Source: Cristatella mucedo (lineage: Eukaryota; Bryozoa; Phylactolaemata; Cristatellidae). From it: 64,000 bases of DNA. This document shows, in pieces, positions 1-50,034 of this stretch. The stretch's first letter is position 1; every line of letters begins with the position of its first letter. The DNA is taken from assembly GCA_009760855.2 (NCBI GenBank), contig WPIO01000025.1, forward strand, positions 5,180,001-5,244,000, read 5' to 3'. The notes beneath the pieces are model-generated. The model worked only from the letters and a program-made list of their open reading frames with translations, was not told the origin of the DNA and ran no database searches. A program made the translations under genes and the position numbers.

Positions 1-95
1 TGCTCGTGACTCCAAACTGAGCAGCGAGCGCAAGAGAGGAGAAACATGCTAAGCTACAATGCCACGTCTTCTGCACACCGGCGGTTGGACGTTTA

Positions 96-233
96 GGGGT
101 AAAGGTGGTTGCCTTTAAAAACCAATGTCAAAATGCTCACATTTGCGACCGAGGCCGTGGGCTCAAATCCTATGTCCTATGAAAAGCGAGTGCATATAGA
201 TTCAGTCCTCTTAGGGTCCTATGCAACTGATAT

Positions 234-237
<4 letters not shown>
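96..237 (+). repeat. SINE-B copy
   Basis: tRNA-like head gaggccgtgggctcaaatcc, then body ending agattcagtcctcttagggt and running into a (CA)n tail. Confidence 0.6.
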
Positions 238-291
<54 letters not shown>

Positions 292-340
292 GCACGCACG
301 CACACACACGCACGCACGCACACACACACACACACACACA
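235..340. repeat. (CA)n microsatellite with CGCA interruptions
   Basis: About 105 bp of CA with cgcacgcacg interruptions, forming the tail of the SINE-B at 96-237. Confidence 0.95.
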
Positions 341-539
341 TTCAGCCAGAACTTGGGTATCAGCAAGCTATCTGTCTTCCTAGGTCAGTTTTTTGTCCAA
401 TATTCTCGTGGGGCAAGTGTATCTATGCATTTTGTGATCGCATAAGGCAAGTGTGTGCTGACACTTCTTGCTGCCACTAACCATATTTGCATGTTAACCG
501 AGTGCACAAGACCTCCAACTATGTTATGCTTCTTGATAT

Positions 540-1320
540 TGAGCATGCTACCACTAACTATTCAATTGTGCTTCCTTTACAGAATATCTAAAGTACCTAC
601 ATGAGATTAAATTCTCTAAGGACTTCTGTAACTCACTGCTTGCTGGTCTTCTGGTGTGTAAGCAGGTGCTTACAGCTGGTGCAAAACTTTGCAGCTAGGC
701 TTGTCTGTCGTGAGCGTCGCAGTTGCCACATCACACCAATTCTTGCCGACCTGCACTGGCTACCAGTCAAGCAATGCATCGACTTCAAGGTTTTGTCACT
801 CACTTTGAGGTCCCTTTATTATTTAGCTCCAGCCAATGTATCAGATCTACTTCCCACCAAACTGAGCGTGGTATCACCCACTTTTCTGAATATAATCGTT
901 TACTTAAACCTTGTACAAACTTCAAATCCATTGGAGAACATGCCTATAGTTCATATGCTCCCAAAACCTGGAACTCACTCCCATCTAACAGCATCCCCTG
1001 ACTTGACCACATTAAAAAAGATATTAAAACGCACACATTTATGACAGTATTTAGTGGGTTCCGTGATTCGTCCTTTATGTGCTTATACGTACTGACTCTG
1101 TGCATGCTGCCACTCACCACACTTGCATGCTGACCCTGTGCATGTCACCCCTAACCATGTTATTCTTGTTATTTATCGAGCATGCTACCACTGACCATCC
1201 GATCGTGTTTCTTTTGCAGCAAATTCAAAGCACCTAGAAAGATGTAGAGTTTTTAATCGTGCTTTATCAAGTGTGTTATTATTATTTTTATACAAACATA
1301 TTATTAGTATTATTCTATTT
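540..1320 (+). mobile_element. LINE-A 3' fragment
   Basis: Translates to LQLVQNFAARLVCRERRSC, ADLHWLPVKQCIDFKVLSL and SPDLTTLKKILKRTHL, then the non-coding LINE-A 3' region with gcacctagaaagatg and an ATT-rich end. A partial copy of the 3' terminal sequence also lies at 540-610, so the fragment is composite. Confidence 0.75.
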
Positions 1321-1467
1321 ATATGAGGCGATTAAAATTTCATAATCCCCTAGCTCATGCTGTGGAAGCACTTCACGGCATTATGAAAATGAAAGTATCA
1401 ACCTTATTGTATAAGCACTTTGCACGACCACTGCAGACTTTCCTAGATGACGTTGAAACCCAGGATT

Positions 1468-3295
1468 CAGAGGCGTAGCAAGAGGTGGGCAGGGGGACAG
1501 ATGTCCCCGGCGCCAAGGTCAATGGGGTGCAAAAAGCAAAATGGATTGTGCTAGTGTTTTTTAAAACTTTTTCATGTGAGACTACCAATCTTGATTTTAG
1601 GCAAGTCCTTGTTTCAATGAACTTGACTATTGCTTGCTGAGTTTGTTAACCATGTCCACAGACTTGGACCAAGCTGTAGCTTGACGATCTAGCAGCACAC
1701 ATGCCGCGACGAGAAAACAACGAGGGTGCTTTAACCACCGGGTATTCGGCTGGCACTTGCAGCACAACAAGCACACGGCTGTTCACTCCTCCGTCCTTGT
1801 CCCAACTGCCTTTCCGGTCAGCTCGTCTCATCCTGCCTCCCACAGGTCTGCTACAGAGCATCAAGGGTGAGCCAGCAAGCCCTGGCTGAGCACCGACACA
1901 CTATTAGACCACACTAGCTATGCTTACTTAACTGGCTGTGCTACGACAATGCCGGAGTCATGTTTGGCCGCTTGTCAGATATCTAAAAGAGTATACTATC
2001 CAGAGATAAGAAGGCAATTTTTGTAAACCGTAATAACCACAGCTTGAACCTGGCTGGAGTTCATGTTGCAAGATTCCGTTGTCACTACCTTTTTCGGAAC
2101 GATAGAGAGCACCGACCTATCCTGTTTAAGAACAAGTATGAGGTGATAAAAACTGAAGAAAGTCTTAGCCGTCACTGTCAATCGCGACTCTGCAACAAGG
2201 TGGAGTGCAAGAGTGGATGCCGTGAAAGCTATCAATGATCGACTGAACAGCACTGTAAGTCTTTTGAAGCAACTGTCGGAGGACACAATGGGAACACTTG
2301 AAATAAGAAGTAAGGCTGGCAGTCTCCTAAATTGTATCTTGAACTTTAACTTTTTGGCTCTGTTGCGATTTTGGTACAGCATTTTAAGGAAAATTGACAG
2401 CAATTCAGAAAAGACGGCAGGATCCAAAGGTTAACTTCAAAGATGCTTCTTTTCACCTCCACTCTGTTGAGATTGAGTTGAAAATTGTGGGGAGTTGCAT
2501 TTGAATGAAGAATCCGCCCAAGGACACATGCCTGGAGAACTCTCTCAAAATATTCTTCTCAAGACAGAGGAGATTTAAAGAATATGAATGCTAGTATAGG
2601 CTATCTCCGACAAGAAATTACAACTGGGTTTTCCCGGCTCACAGATCTTGATGCCAAATTTGGTTTCTTGTTGGAAGTTGAGAATCTTTTGAAGACACTT
2701 GACCAGACCAAACTCCACCAACAATGTCTAAATCTTGGGGGCTTCTATGGTTCAGACGTTGATGGAACAGAGCTGTACAACGAAATATGTGACTGTAAAA
2801 TGCTCCTTGCCACACGTCATGACTCGGCTCTAAAGACACCACCGGAACTCATGTCTTTCATTGTCAGCTATGGACAAGTTGTATTTCCTAATTTGAGAGT
2901 TGTCTTGCAAGTTTTTCTCACCAGCAGCCGTATCAGCTGCCAAATGTGAATGCTTCTTTTAGCAAGCTGAAAATAACCCTCTTATCTGAAAGGGTCATTG
3001 GGGCAAGATTGACTCTCTGAGTTGGCCTTGCTAAGCATAGAAAAAAAACTGGAAAATATTGACTTTAACACTGTAATAGACCAGTTTGCCACGTTAAAGA
3101 TCATAAGCCACTCAAGTTAAAGCTGTGATAGCAACCTTGTACCTGTACTACACTTAGTACAACTTTCTCGACTCGATATGCCTGCTAACATGTGTTTTTG
3201 CATTTCTTCTGTGGTGAAGCTATTTTGCAGCTATTTTGACAAGTGCACCATTTGTAGCATTCTTGGGGGACCCGAAAGGTCTCACTACGCCTCTA
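1468..3295 (+). mobile_element. Degenerate hAT DNA transposon (ZMYM-like transposase fossil)
   Basis: Transposase remnants on + from about 1915: YDNAGVMFGRLSDI, VNRNNHSLNLAGVHVA, the TRWSARVDAVKA block (2203 onward), and the C-terminal dimerisation block FSKLKITLLSER (about 2955), then LALLSIEKKLENIDF and VIDQFATLK to about 3105 after a frameshift. These are the conserved order of hAT transposases related to ZMYM1/THAP-type proteins. Stops and frameshifts make it a pseudogene. Ends: cagaggcgtag at 1468 and its near-perfect inverse ctacgcctcta ending 3295; flanks ccaggatt and ccgggact agree at six of eight bases, as expected for an old 8-bp hAT target duplication. Confidence 0.78.
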
Positions 3296-3592
3296 CCGGG
3301 ACTCTCTCTCTCTCTTCATTCCCTTAATTTAGTTTTGTTAAGTTTTGTATGGTCCTGGGTCGTATTTAAAATGCGCGGGCAACTACTCGGAAGCCTTTGA
3401 TTCATCACACGGTGAGAAGGCTTTTCATTACTTGACATTGGACTGTGCAAATCACTTTACACGTGGATGTCTTAGATTAGCGAATTCTTCGGTTTTATTT
3501 AATGCAATGCATAACTGTGAACGATGGGTTGTCGGGAATAAAATGCTATCTGTGTGCACATGCTAAATAAAGCATATGCTTGATATTTTTAG
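3296..3592. other. Unannotated spacer before SLC17-1 exon
   Basis: About 300 bp between the hAT end and the exon: a short ctctctct run and A+T-rich intron sequence. I see no gene. Confidence 0.5.
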
Positions 3593-3748
3593 GCCTGATG
3601 TCGCCTGCCATTTGCCTCATTGTTGTTGGCTATGTTGGTTGTGACAGAGTGGCTGCACTGTTGCTACTGGTTGTCGCAGTTGGACTTAGTGGAATAGCAA
3701 ACTCTGGTTTCCTTGTTAATCACTTGGACATAGCACCAAAGTATGCAG
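3593..3748 (+). CDS. SLC17-1 exon (third from last)
   Basis: 156 nt, enters in phase 1 (GC completes a Gly codon) and leaves in phase 1. It starts GLMSPAICLIVVGY and ends NHLDIAPKYAG, the highly conserved SLC17 motif between TM9 and TM10. Acceptor tttttag, donor gtaagt. Same length and phase as SLC17-2 exon 17360-17515. Confidence 0.88.
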
Positions 3749-4316
3749 GTAAGTGAGACCTTGATAGCCTGTTCTCTGCTATAAGATTCTGAATCAACAT
3801 TGATAAGACAACTTAGTAGATCTATTCTATCTCTGGTTAAACATTTGCACATTCTCTTGCTTTCTGGACATGGAGAATAAGTTGTGCCGATGTTTGAAGT
3901 TAAACCTATGTCGGCTGCTAATATCTTTAGAAATGTTATACCTAAATATTTGTCAGCATAACTATACTGGCCACACTATGCAGTGGCATGCCCCAGAGTA
4001 AGCGAACGTCAAGCAAGCAGAAAATGTTCTTTAGTAGTGCTTGACAGACTGATACATGCCAAGAAGTGTGTTGAGAGCAAGAAACTTATAGTCATCAATG
4101 CTGGTGGTGTTTTGAGGCTGAGGCCGGTCAACAGCTATCGGCAGCCTTACTCCTAATTTAAGTTCTTGTTCACATGTTCTAGACATGTGAAAGTTTGTTA
4201 ATAAAATTCAATGCTGACTCAAGAATTCTCCTTTCTAATCAAAATGTTGCCAGTTAAATAACTGAACAGTGTTCTTGCCTTCTGTTTATAGTATATATTT
4301 TCTACCATCTTCGTGT

Positions 4317-4386
<70 letters not shown>

Positions 4387-5787
4387 CAATTGCCTGAGGT
4401 GTGCCACTGCTTATTGCAGCCGTGTAACTGTGGCCTTAAGCGTGTTGCCTCAAAGCACTCATGCCGTTTCGTGATCATCATACAGTGGCCTACCATCTTG
4501 GACCTCCTCTGACATCAAACTCGGTTTTTATGCCTGTGTTTATATGTTCATCTTTGTCCATCTGAAAGGACAACGTTTCAGAGTAAGGACATGATTTTAG
4601 ATTAAGGACACTATAGATATCGAGCATGCTACAAGCTCACCCGTACACTTGCTTGTAAGGGTGAGCCTGCATACCCTACACTATAGCAGTTCGGCCGTTA
4701 GCTGGCTTCTAAGAATGACCGTGCACTGTTCTATTTGTCGAGATTTTCATTTGCGTGACTGTGGGTGATACGAGCGAGCAAGCGGCCCAGTCAGTTGTGG
4801 TTGGATCCGATTCGGCGGCATGCTGTAGTTTGGTTCGTTTATCAGAGAGCCAGCCGATGAACAAAGCCAACGGTTTATTGCACAAGGCACGGAGCAGCAA
4901 GACGCACGACTGCCTTCGCCCCCTTCTCACACTCGAGTCTCCCCTCCTCCAATCCTCCGGTCCACCATCTCACCACCAGCAGGTTACCGGCCTGTGTATA
5001 TACCACATCACCGGCGGACCACAGCTGTGCACCGGCAGACCCAGATGGTGAATCCACCATCTGGCCACCAGTGGGTTACCGGCCTGTGTCCATGCCACAT
5101 CACAGGCTCGTCAGAGGAGCCGGCATACACTCAAACTACACATGCTACAGGTCATTTATCATTAGTAGCTAAAGAATTCCAGGCCATGGCAAAGGGTGGC
5201 CATGCTTATACCACGAGAACAAGAAATCTTGGACGGTCGTTATGGTGGCAGGCAATGTCAAGGGTTCTCTAAAACATAGTGGGTTACTATGGTCTCATGA
5301 AAGTACAGAAAGGGAGGGACTTGTCTACACATCTGGTTAATGTTTGCTTGGGTTATACTTGCATTTTATTGACTCTGGTATTGCTGTCGTCCGGCCGGGT
5401 GCTGAGTGCGCCTCCCACCCCTCCACACTCCATTCAGGACGTTCGGCAACCCATCATCGACCTGGGTGTGCATCGATCGAGGAGCAAACATGTAGGGCAC
5501 ACTCAGCCTGCTGTTGGCATTTATATTCTGCTTGCTTTGATGCCTGATATGATGATGCGAGGTAGCTGCGGCGTGTCGCACATCTCTATCACCGTGCACC
5601 TGGGAACCGCCTATATGCTTCCAGGAACCCTTTTGGGAATAACCAACTGCCTTGGCAACATTCCAGGCTTTTTGGCTCCGCTGGTCGTCGGAACCTTGAC
5701 AGAAGAAAAGGTTGGTGTGTGCACAGAGTACCTTACTTGCCTCGTGCTCTCTGTCTCTGTCTTTGTCTCAGACTGCCTCTGTCTTTG

Positions 5788-5822
<35 letters not shown>

Positions 5823-6332
5823 CTATCTCCATCTTCTGTCTGTTTGTCTGTCTGTCTGTCTCTCTCTCTCTCTGTCGCTGTCTCTGTCATCTCTGTCTGT
5901 CTCTCTTGTCTCTCTGTCTCTCTCCCCAAGCTGTGACGTGCAAGCTGTCGAGCAGCTCTCACATGTGCTGCCGTATCCGTATGCGGTGCGCTCGTGTTTG
6001 CACTTGCACCAAGGAGAGCGAGCCCAAGGGTCTCGGCTTGAGCAGGGTGAGCTCGAAGGCAACAGCCCGGCTGATCTAATTGCACAAGGGCGGCCATTTC
6101 TTCAGCATGAGGGTTCAAACTATCGTCCTCCACGTGTCACTCTCTCTCTCTCTCTCTCTCGTTGCAGCACACAAGCGAGCAGTGGCGAGTGGTGTTTTTC
6201 ATATCGTCAGCTGTTTACACTTTTGGATTTCTGGTCTACACTGCCTTTGCATCCGGAGAAGTACAGCCGTGGGCTACTGAGGACGATGGTGAAGAGCGAC
6301 CGCTGCCAGTGGCAGGCACCGAGGACGACTAG
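3593..6332 (+). CDS. SLC17-1: SLC17-family anion transporter, C-terminal three exons only
   Basis: Partial gene of the SLC17 family (sialin, vesicular glutamate and type I phosphate transporters; 12-helix MFS carriers of organic or inorganic anions). Three exons join in phase: 3593-3748, 5625-5710 and 6168-6332 (TAG), giving about 135 residues for the last helices. Diagnostic strings are NHLDIAPKYAG, GITNCLGNIPGF and QWRVVFFISSAVYTFGFL, which match the family's TM10-TM12 pattern; GEVQPWA before the tail is a typical SLC17 ending. Donors are gtaagt and gttggt, acceptors tttttag, ttccag and ttgcag. No exon for the preceding helices is found in 1-3592, which is filled by SINE, LINE and hAT sequence, so the 5' part should lie left of the window. 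Substrate cannot be told from this part. The neighbouring minus-strand gene is a paralog, arranged tail to tail. Confidence 0.85.
4319..4383. repeat. (GA)n microsatellite
   Basis: Pure GA for about 65 bp, within the SLC17-1 intron 3749-5624. Confidence 0.97.
4850..5135 (+). repeat. Repeat R1, copy 1, with an internal 92-bp duplication
   Basis: Contains cagagagccagccgatg and two related blocks starting ccaccatct at 4962 and 5054, each followed by accagcaggttaccgg- or accagtgggttaccgg-type sequence and a cacatcac element. Ends with gaggagccggcatacactca. No coding function recognised; could be part of an LTR or a non-autonomous element. Confidence 0.65.
5625..5710 (+). CDS. SLC17-1 exon (second from last)
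   Basis: 86 nt, phase 1 to phase 0. Translates to GTLLGITNCLGNIPGF, then LAPLVVGTLTEEK, the classic SLC17 TM11 segment. Acceptor ttccag, donor gttggt. Equals the 86-nt exon 15917-16002 of the minus-strand paralog. Confidence 0.88.
5745..5932. repeat. Imperfect (TC)n/(TCTG)n tract
   Basis: Pyrimidine-rich tract of tctctg and tctc units in the 457-bp last intron of SLC17-1. Confidence 0.93.
6139..6160. repeat. (TC)n tract next to a splice acceptor
   Basis: Eleven TC units followed by gttgcag, the acceptor of the last SLC17-1 exon. Confidence 0.95.
6168..6332 (+). CDS. SLC17-1 last coding exon with stop
   Basis: 165 nt ending in TAG. It encodes HTSEQWRVVFFISSAVYTF (TM12) and a short acidic cytoplasmic tail ending in TEDD. 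The acceptor gttgcag directly follows a (TC)n run that provides the polypyrimidine tract. The tail is about 27 residues shorter than that of SLC17-2. Confidence 0.87.
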   Translation, partial: HTSEQWRVVFFISSAVYTFGFLVYTAFASGEVQPWATEDDGEERPLPVAGTEDD

Positions 6333-7062
6333 GCAGTGTTACCGCAGTGGTGGTGCACAGACTTTAAGTATGAGAGGATCATTGTCATACCTAGTCATTC
6401 GCACGCCACCCAGAACTCGTTTACTGCAACCTGGCTCTGCATGCCGCCCAACGGAGGAGACTGCTGAGCAGTTGCTGCCGCCACACTCTAGAATTATTCG
6501 AGGCACCAATCAAGCATTCTCAATGGCTGGGCTCTCTGACTCTTTGTTGAAAGTTGCAGCTGGATCTGCTAGTGTAACATAATTGTGATAGCACACTTTA
6601 GTGTTCTCTCCTTTGAAAGCACGATATACAAAATCTGTGTCCATTTCCATGGTGGCATCATCTAGACTCCTCCATGTCTGTTCCTCCATCTACCTCAATG
6701 CCTACCATCAAGCCTGCCTCAACTGACCTCATTTTGACGTCAGTCTACCTAACTAACAGCAGCAGCATACAGAGCTCAAGTAAGCGTGGCAGTAGCTATT
6801 TGGTCACCGACAGAACAGCTAAAGATCTCGTTCACAGCAGAAGAGCCTTATTTGACAGAGTAAACCTTATTCTTCAATCTTTCAATTGTATGCATGGTTT
6901 ACCTTCTCTCCGAGGCCCACGGTGCCATTTCCCGTAGAAAATGGGGTTGGGAGGAAGGGGGATTTTCAGCAGTCCCTCTACGGTGCCAGGCTTGAGCAAT
7001 CCGGGGCATGACGGCCAAACGTTAACATACTTAGGTGAATTGCAACGATTAGCACTCGAAGA
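6333..7062. other. Region downstream of SLC17-1
   Basis: Probable 3' UTR and intergenic sequence of SLC17-1. Nothing else recognised; no polyadenylation site can be assigned with confidence. Confidence 0.4.
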
Positions 7063-7247
7063 TTACATAAATAAATAAATCCTAGCTGATTAAACAGCCT
7101 CTTTTTGTATAGCGACAGAAGAGCCTTTACGGCTATCACCACTGCTTGTAGTGGCGATAAAGAATCGTCCACCGCAGGAATCGAACCCACGACCTCGGGA
7201 CAGAGGTCGTGAAAGCAACCGCCTTACCTGGTGTGCCATCACGGCGC
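7063..7247 (-). repeat. SINE-A copy
   Basis: Inverse of a pol-III-type SINE: A-box-like cgccgtgatggcacacc, B-box gtcgtgggttcgattcctg, body with tatcaccactgcttgtagtg (plus strand), and a (TTTA)n-type tail at 7063-7080. Confidence 0.7.
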
Positions 7248-7421
7248 TTGTACCGGCTAACCAAAATATAGTCAGCTCGAAATATAGTCAGCTCATAATA
7301 TAGCCAGCTCGAAAATCTTCTGCCTTCAGTCGCGAGGCCGACTAGGAAGGAAAGGTATCAAGGCCTGTTCAGCGATTGCTGGAAGCACTCTTCGTTTATT
7401 GGTTACTCGATGCAGTCACTC

Positions 7422-7505
7422 GCAGGGAAAAGCAGTTATGTGAGGTCTGCAATTGCGATGTATGCAGGGGAAAGCAGTTCTGTGAGGTATGCAATTGCGA
7501 TGTAC
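7422..7505. repeat. 42-bp tandem duplication
   Basis: Two copies (7422-7463 and 7464-7505) with three or four differences. On + it would encode RxKQxCEVCNCDV twice, but no gene context supports coding. Confidence 0.85.
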
Positions 7506-7769
7506 CTGTAAGTGCCAAACTTGCAACAGAACAGTTCATTATTACACCAGACTGCATGCATAATAATGCTTGAGGTGATATGAATTTGCTTTTGAGTATG
7601 TCAGAACCTGAATAATAAGTGTTCTGTAGCTCCCGTTTAAGCCTGGCCGCCTTCTCTGTTGGTGAACATCCAAGCGTGTGGAGTAGCCAACCTCTGCGAA
7701 AACGCCTTAAAAAGTTGTATGAGGCAAAATTCTTACCCACTTGGCAAAATTCTTACTTCGATCCAGTTG

Positions 7770-8000
7770 GCCCGGTCATTGCTCTGCTTCATACACGGCC
7801 GAGCCACTGCACCGATTTCAGCCTGCTCGTGCCTCTGGTTCACTTTGGTCGGTAGACATACGGCTCCTTCCTAGCACTTACCAGAGTGATGGCCACAGAA
7901 AAGTTTGCTCTGCGGATTCTAGGCTGTGGAGCTTATGCAGTTCTTGCACGACTTCTTTTCGGCTGCCGGCAATCGCACGGCCGTCCTGAACGGCTGCTGC
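7770..8000 (+). mobile_element. Divergent LINE-B 3' fragment
   Basis: LHRFQPARASGSLWS and SADSRLWSLCSSCT align with LINE-B LHQFQPLHAFRSC and SAGSRQWSSLPRF. Boundaries are approximate. Confidence 0.45.
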
Positions 8001-9482
8001 TGCCGCCATGCTTCTTTCTTCCACGACGGTCCTTCTGACTCAGGTAACGCTTCTCAGTTTTCGTTTTCCGATAAGACCTGCCTGGAATGCATCACTTTAA
8101 GCTCTGCGACTGCAGAGTGGGAGCGATGTCGTCTGAATGCATACTGGGAAGCCTCCCGGAAGCAGCTCGAGTAATTTGGCCTGCTGCAGCCACTTTTACA
8201 CAGATCAGTAGGCAGGGACGATGTGACATGGACAGCAGGTGATCCTGGATGCCACTGGTATTGTCCAGTCATTTGAGAACCGAACCGCAATAACCAGCTC
8301 CTTCATGCCACACTGGCAAAGCGAGCCCGTTCGAGACTACGGAGAAGAAGCTTTAGCCCGGCATTGTCGTCCACTCAACAAAATGATCGCCCCTTTGGAA
8401 ATCGACCCAGGAAGATCTTGCCCAAAGCGTCCGGTTCAGTGGGCTTCATAGCATTCTCAGATACAAGTTACACCCCTTCTAGATCAGCAGCTTCAAGCTG
8501 TGCGACTAGGTCGCCCCAAAAGCCTAGTGGTCCCCCTTTCTAAACCTGGCAGCCCGGCTCCACCCCCCCCCCGAAGGCTGCAGCCAGGGAGGAACAGCGA
8601 GCTTACAGGGGGCTAAATGGCATGCTCCTGTTGAAGCAGATAGAGTGGCCGCCATCCGAGTCGTTCTGCAGGGAAAGAGGAAGAGAAGGGGGAGAGAGCT
8701 GCAGCCTCCAGCTCAAGCGGCCTATGGGCTTGAGCTGGATGTATAGGAGGTGCCTAAATGCAACGCCTGCCACCCGTGATGGCATCTTGTCATATTGAGC
8801 AGGTACCCAACAATCAAATCACATATTTGATATACGATATTATATTTGAATGGAGAATTCAAGCCACGGCATTCTGCCTCATTCGAACTGAGAGTACTTG
8901 GTCGAGGTTGCCATGCTATGTGTAATGAGCAACAGTGACAGCATGCAAGTCGCTGCAAGGCTGCAGACTGAGTAACCACCGTGACTCCACTCGAACACGG
9001 CGCTCAGCAGCAAAACCGCAGGAAGCACAAATCGCACTGCATCTCGCTGTGCGACTAACGCTTGATAGACATCGCTACGACAGAGATAAGTATGATACGA
9101 GGCCGAAGATGGTGCACCGGCCATCACGGTGAGCAGAGATGATGCACCACATCGTCGGGTGAGCGGCATGCAGGGTTTCTGTATGTATGTTTGCCAAACT
9201 AGAGGTGACAAGCCGTAAGGTACTTTTGGCTTCCCATCATGACGTGGCTAAAAACGACTTCCAGAAAGTTAATAAAATGCTTATAAAAAATGCTAACAGA
9301 TGTAGGCAGGCGTTCAGAAGAGTAAGTGCACGTGGTTGCAAGCACACCACTCCTCCGGAAATCTGCTCCCTAAATTTGGGTGGAAGCCATCGCAGGACAA
9401 GACAGAGTAAATTCATGCACCTTCAGTTTCACACGGAGGGCGTTCAGCCATCACATTAAACAAAGCTGAGCCCGTGAGAAGG
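8001..9482. other. Spacer between the SLC17 paralogs
   Basis: Contains short chance reading frames and the probable 3' UTR of SLC17-2 at its right end. A C-run lies near 8563. No gene or known repeat recognised. Confidence 0.4.
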
Positions 9483-48184
<38,702 letters not shown>

Positions 48185-48402
48185 CTGCAGCGAGTCGAGT
48201 TTCGCCACAAGTTTGAGCACAGCACGCTGGGCAGCTGACCGTAACAGGGTAATTGAGACTTTTGGGCTCAAAACAAGACACCAACGGCAATTACAAGCCA
48301 GGAAAATCCTCCACGACTGCAGTTCGGTACACTGTTGACAAATGCAGCATACGGCACTATTAACAACACTGGCATAAAAATGGGAATCTTCAGTGAACAA
48401 GT

Positions 48403-48602
48403 CGAGAGAGAGAGAGAGAGAGGAGGGAGGGAGAAAGATAAGAGAGGGGGACAGACAAGAGGGGGAGACAGAAATGGATGGAGACGGAGAAAGAGAGAAG
48501 ACAGAGTGAGACAGCGAGAGAGAGACAGAGAGAGAGAGAGAGACAAGAGACAAGGGAGAGAGAGGGGGAGAGAGAGGGGGAGAGAGAGAGGGAGAGAGAG
48601 CT
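48403..48602. repeat. Imperfect purine-only (GA)n region
   Basis: Two hundred bases of GA with ggg and aca interruptions, about 220 bp upstream of SLC17-2 exon 1 (on the gene's sense strand it is a CT-rich tract). Confidence 0.92.
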
Positions 48603-48823
48603 GCGAGTGATAGCAGCGAAAACGGGGATAGCTGGGACAAGCTGAGACAGCAAGACAGATCAGCGAGAGTGGAATAAAAATATGATAAAGCGAGAGAGAG
48701 CGAGAATAGAACGAGCTAGAGCCGCGAAGTAAGTGCCTGGCTCCGATTTTCTATTGGGAGCTGCGGCGCAGTTGTTCAGAGGCACGAGCAGCTGTCGCGA
48801 TTCCTGATGGGTGTTAAGTCTAC

Positions 48824-48830
48824 CTGACAT
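48824..48830 (-). CDS. Speculative SLC17-2 start: seven-base coding end of a first exon
   Basis: On the minus strand an ATG is followed after seven coding bases by a gtagac donor. Joined in phase 1 to the exon at 48184 it would give a protein beginning MSGCCRSQRVFLG. This is inference only: the donor is acceptable, but other start exons further upstream are equally possible. Confidence 0.2.
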
Positions 48831-50034
48831 CCAAATAATGTGCCCGTCACACGCATGTGAAAGCAACAAATTCCACCGCGGCAGCGACAGGCAGCGGTCT
48901 GCGACCAACGACGGGAATCTGCCGCTCTGTCTTAGGGGGGGGGTCAAGGCTCGCGAACCACGCCCACTCCTGGGTTACAGACGGGGAGTCCATTTTTAGC
49001 CGTTTAGGGGCGCCGCTCTGCGGTCGTCAGTGCGAGGCGGTGGCCGGTCGGTGGTGATCTGCAGGAAAACAAGCATCAGCTAGAGACCGCGATTCCTCCG
49101 AGAGGCGTCGTGTTAGTGGCCCTTGCATTAAAAACATTTTTTTCAAACGACAAGCGAGAACTTACCACTAAGTCGAGTCGCTCACGGTTCGCCACGCAAA
49201 ACATACATTAGCTGCCAGGTAGCGGAGCTTTGCAGCGAATAGATACGCGGGCGTAGGGTTATTAAATTGCAATAATTCCTCTTAATTCAGCGCTGCTTCT
49301 TCTATAAAACACGCAATTGTTTCAAGTGTTCCGCTGTGGCTGCTTTTTTTTGCATTAACAATTACTTCCTAACAGTGAAGCTTCTCTTCGACTTCTAGGA
49401 GCAGAAGCAGCGACCGAGGTGACCGAAATGTCTAATTAACGAAAATTCCTCCGTGAAACCGCGAGGAGCCGGTGCATACTCAGTAGAAGCTCAATTATAT
49501 ATGTAGCTACACAATTCAGAAGCTGCTTATGTAGACGTGGTAGCATGAAAAATTGCAATGCATGACCTAACTCTTTTATCGAGCCCATTAACAAGACCTT
49601 GCGTGTTTTACTTATTATCAAGCCGTGGACTACTTCTTAATGCCTTTTATGTGCGACTTGACGTGAATACCCAGTGGCGAAGCCAGGCGGCAGGGTGAGA
49701 TATTTGCCACTCCTACACTGGAGGAGCTGCGACCTGGGCCGTCCCCTAATCCTACGTCCCTCCCCCAACGGTCGCTGACGAGGAAATTGTGTCTTAATTT
49801 CACTCAGTGACCAACTGCTGAGTTCGTGTAGAATAAACTATAATTTTGCGCTATAATTTTTCAGTAATTGCTGGTGTAGCCTCACCTAAATGAAAATATT
49901 GCGGGTCTTGGCCACCCCACGAAAACATTTCGCAGATCTTAACCCCTTCCCAGATGAAAATCCTGCCTCTCTCTAACGTGGCCAGAGAGCTGAAAAAAGC
50001 TGACAAATCTTTCAGAAACAACAATAAAAACAAC

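Noticed and set aside
109-480. Reading frame with poly-(Thr-His)
   Set aside because: Produced by the (CA)n microsatellite and a SINE-B; no start context or family.
1996-2427. 143-codon minus-strand frame
   Set aside because: Shadow of the hAT transposase remnant that reads on the plus strand.
7926-8041. Candidate exon MELMQFLHDFFSAAGN ending at a gtaacg donor
   Set aside because: Overlaps a divergent LINE-B fragment; no partner exon or family found.
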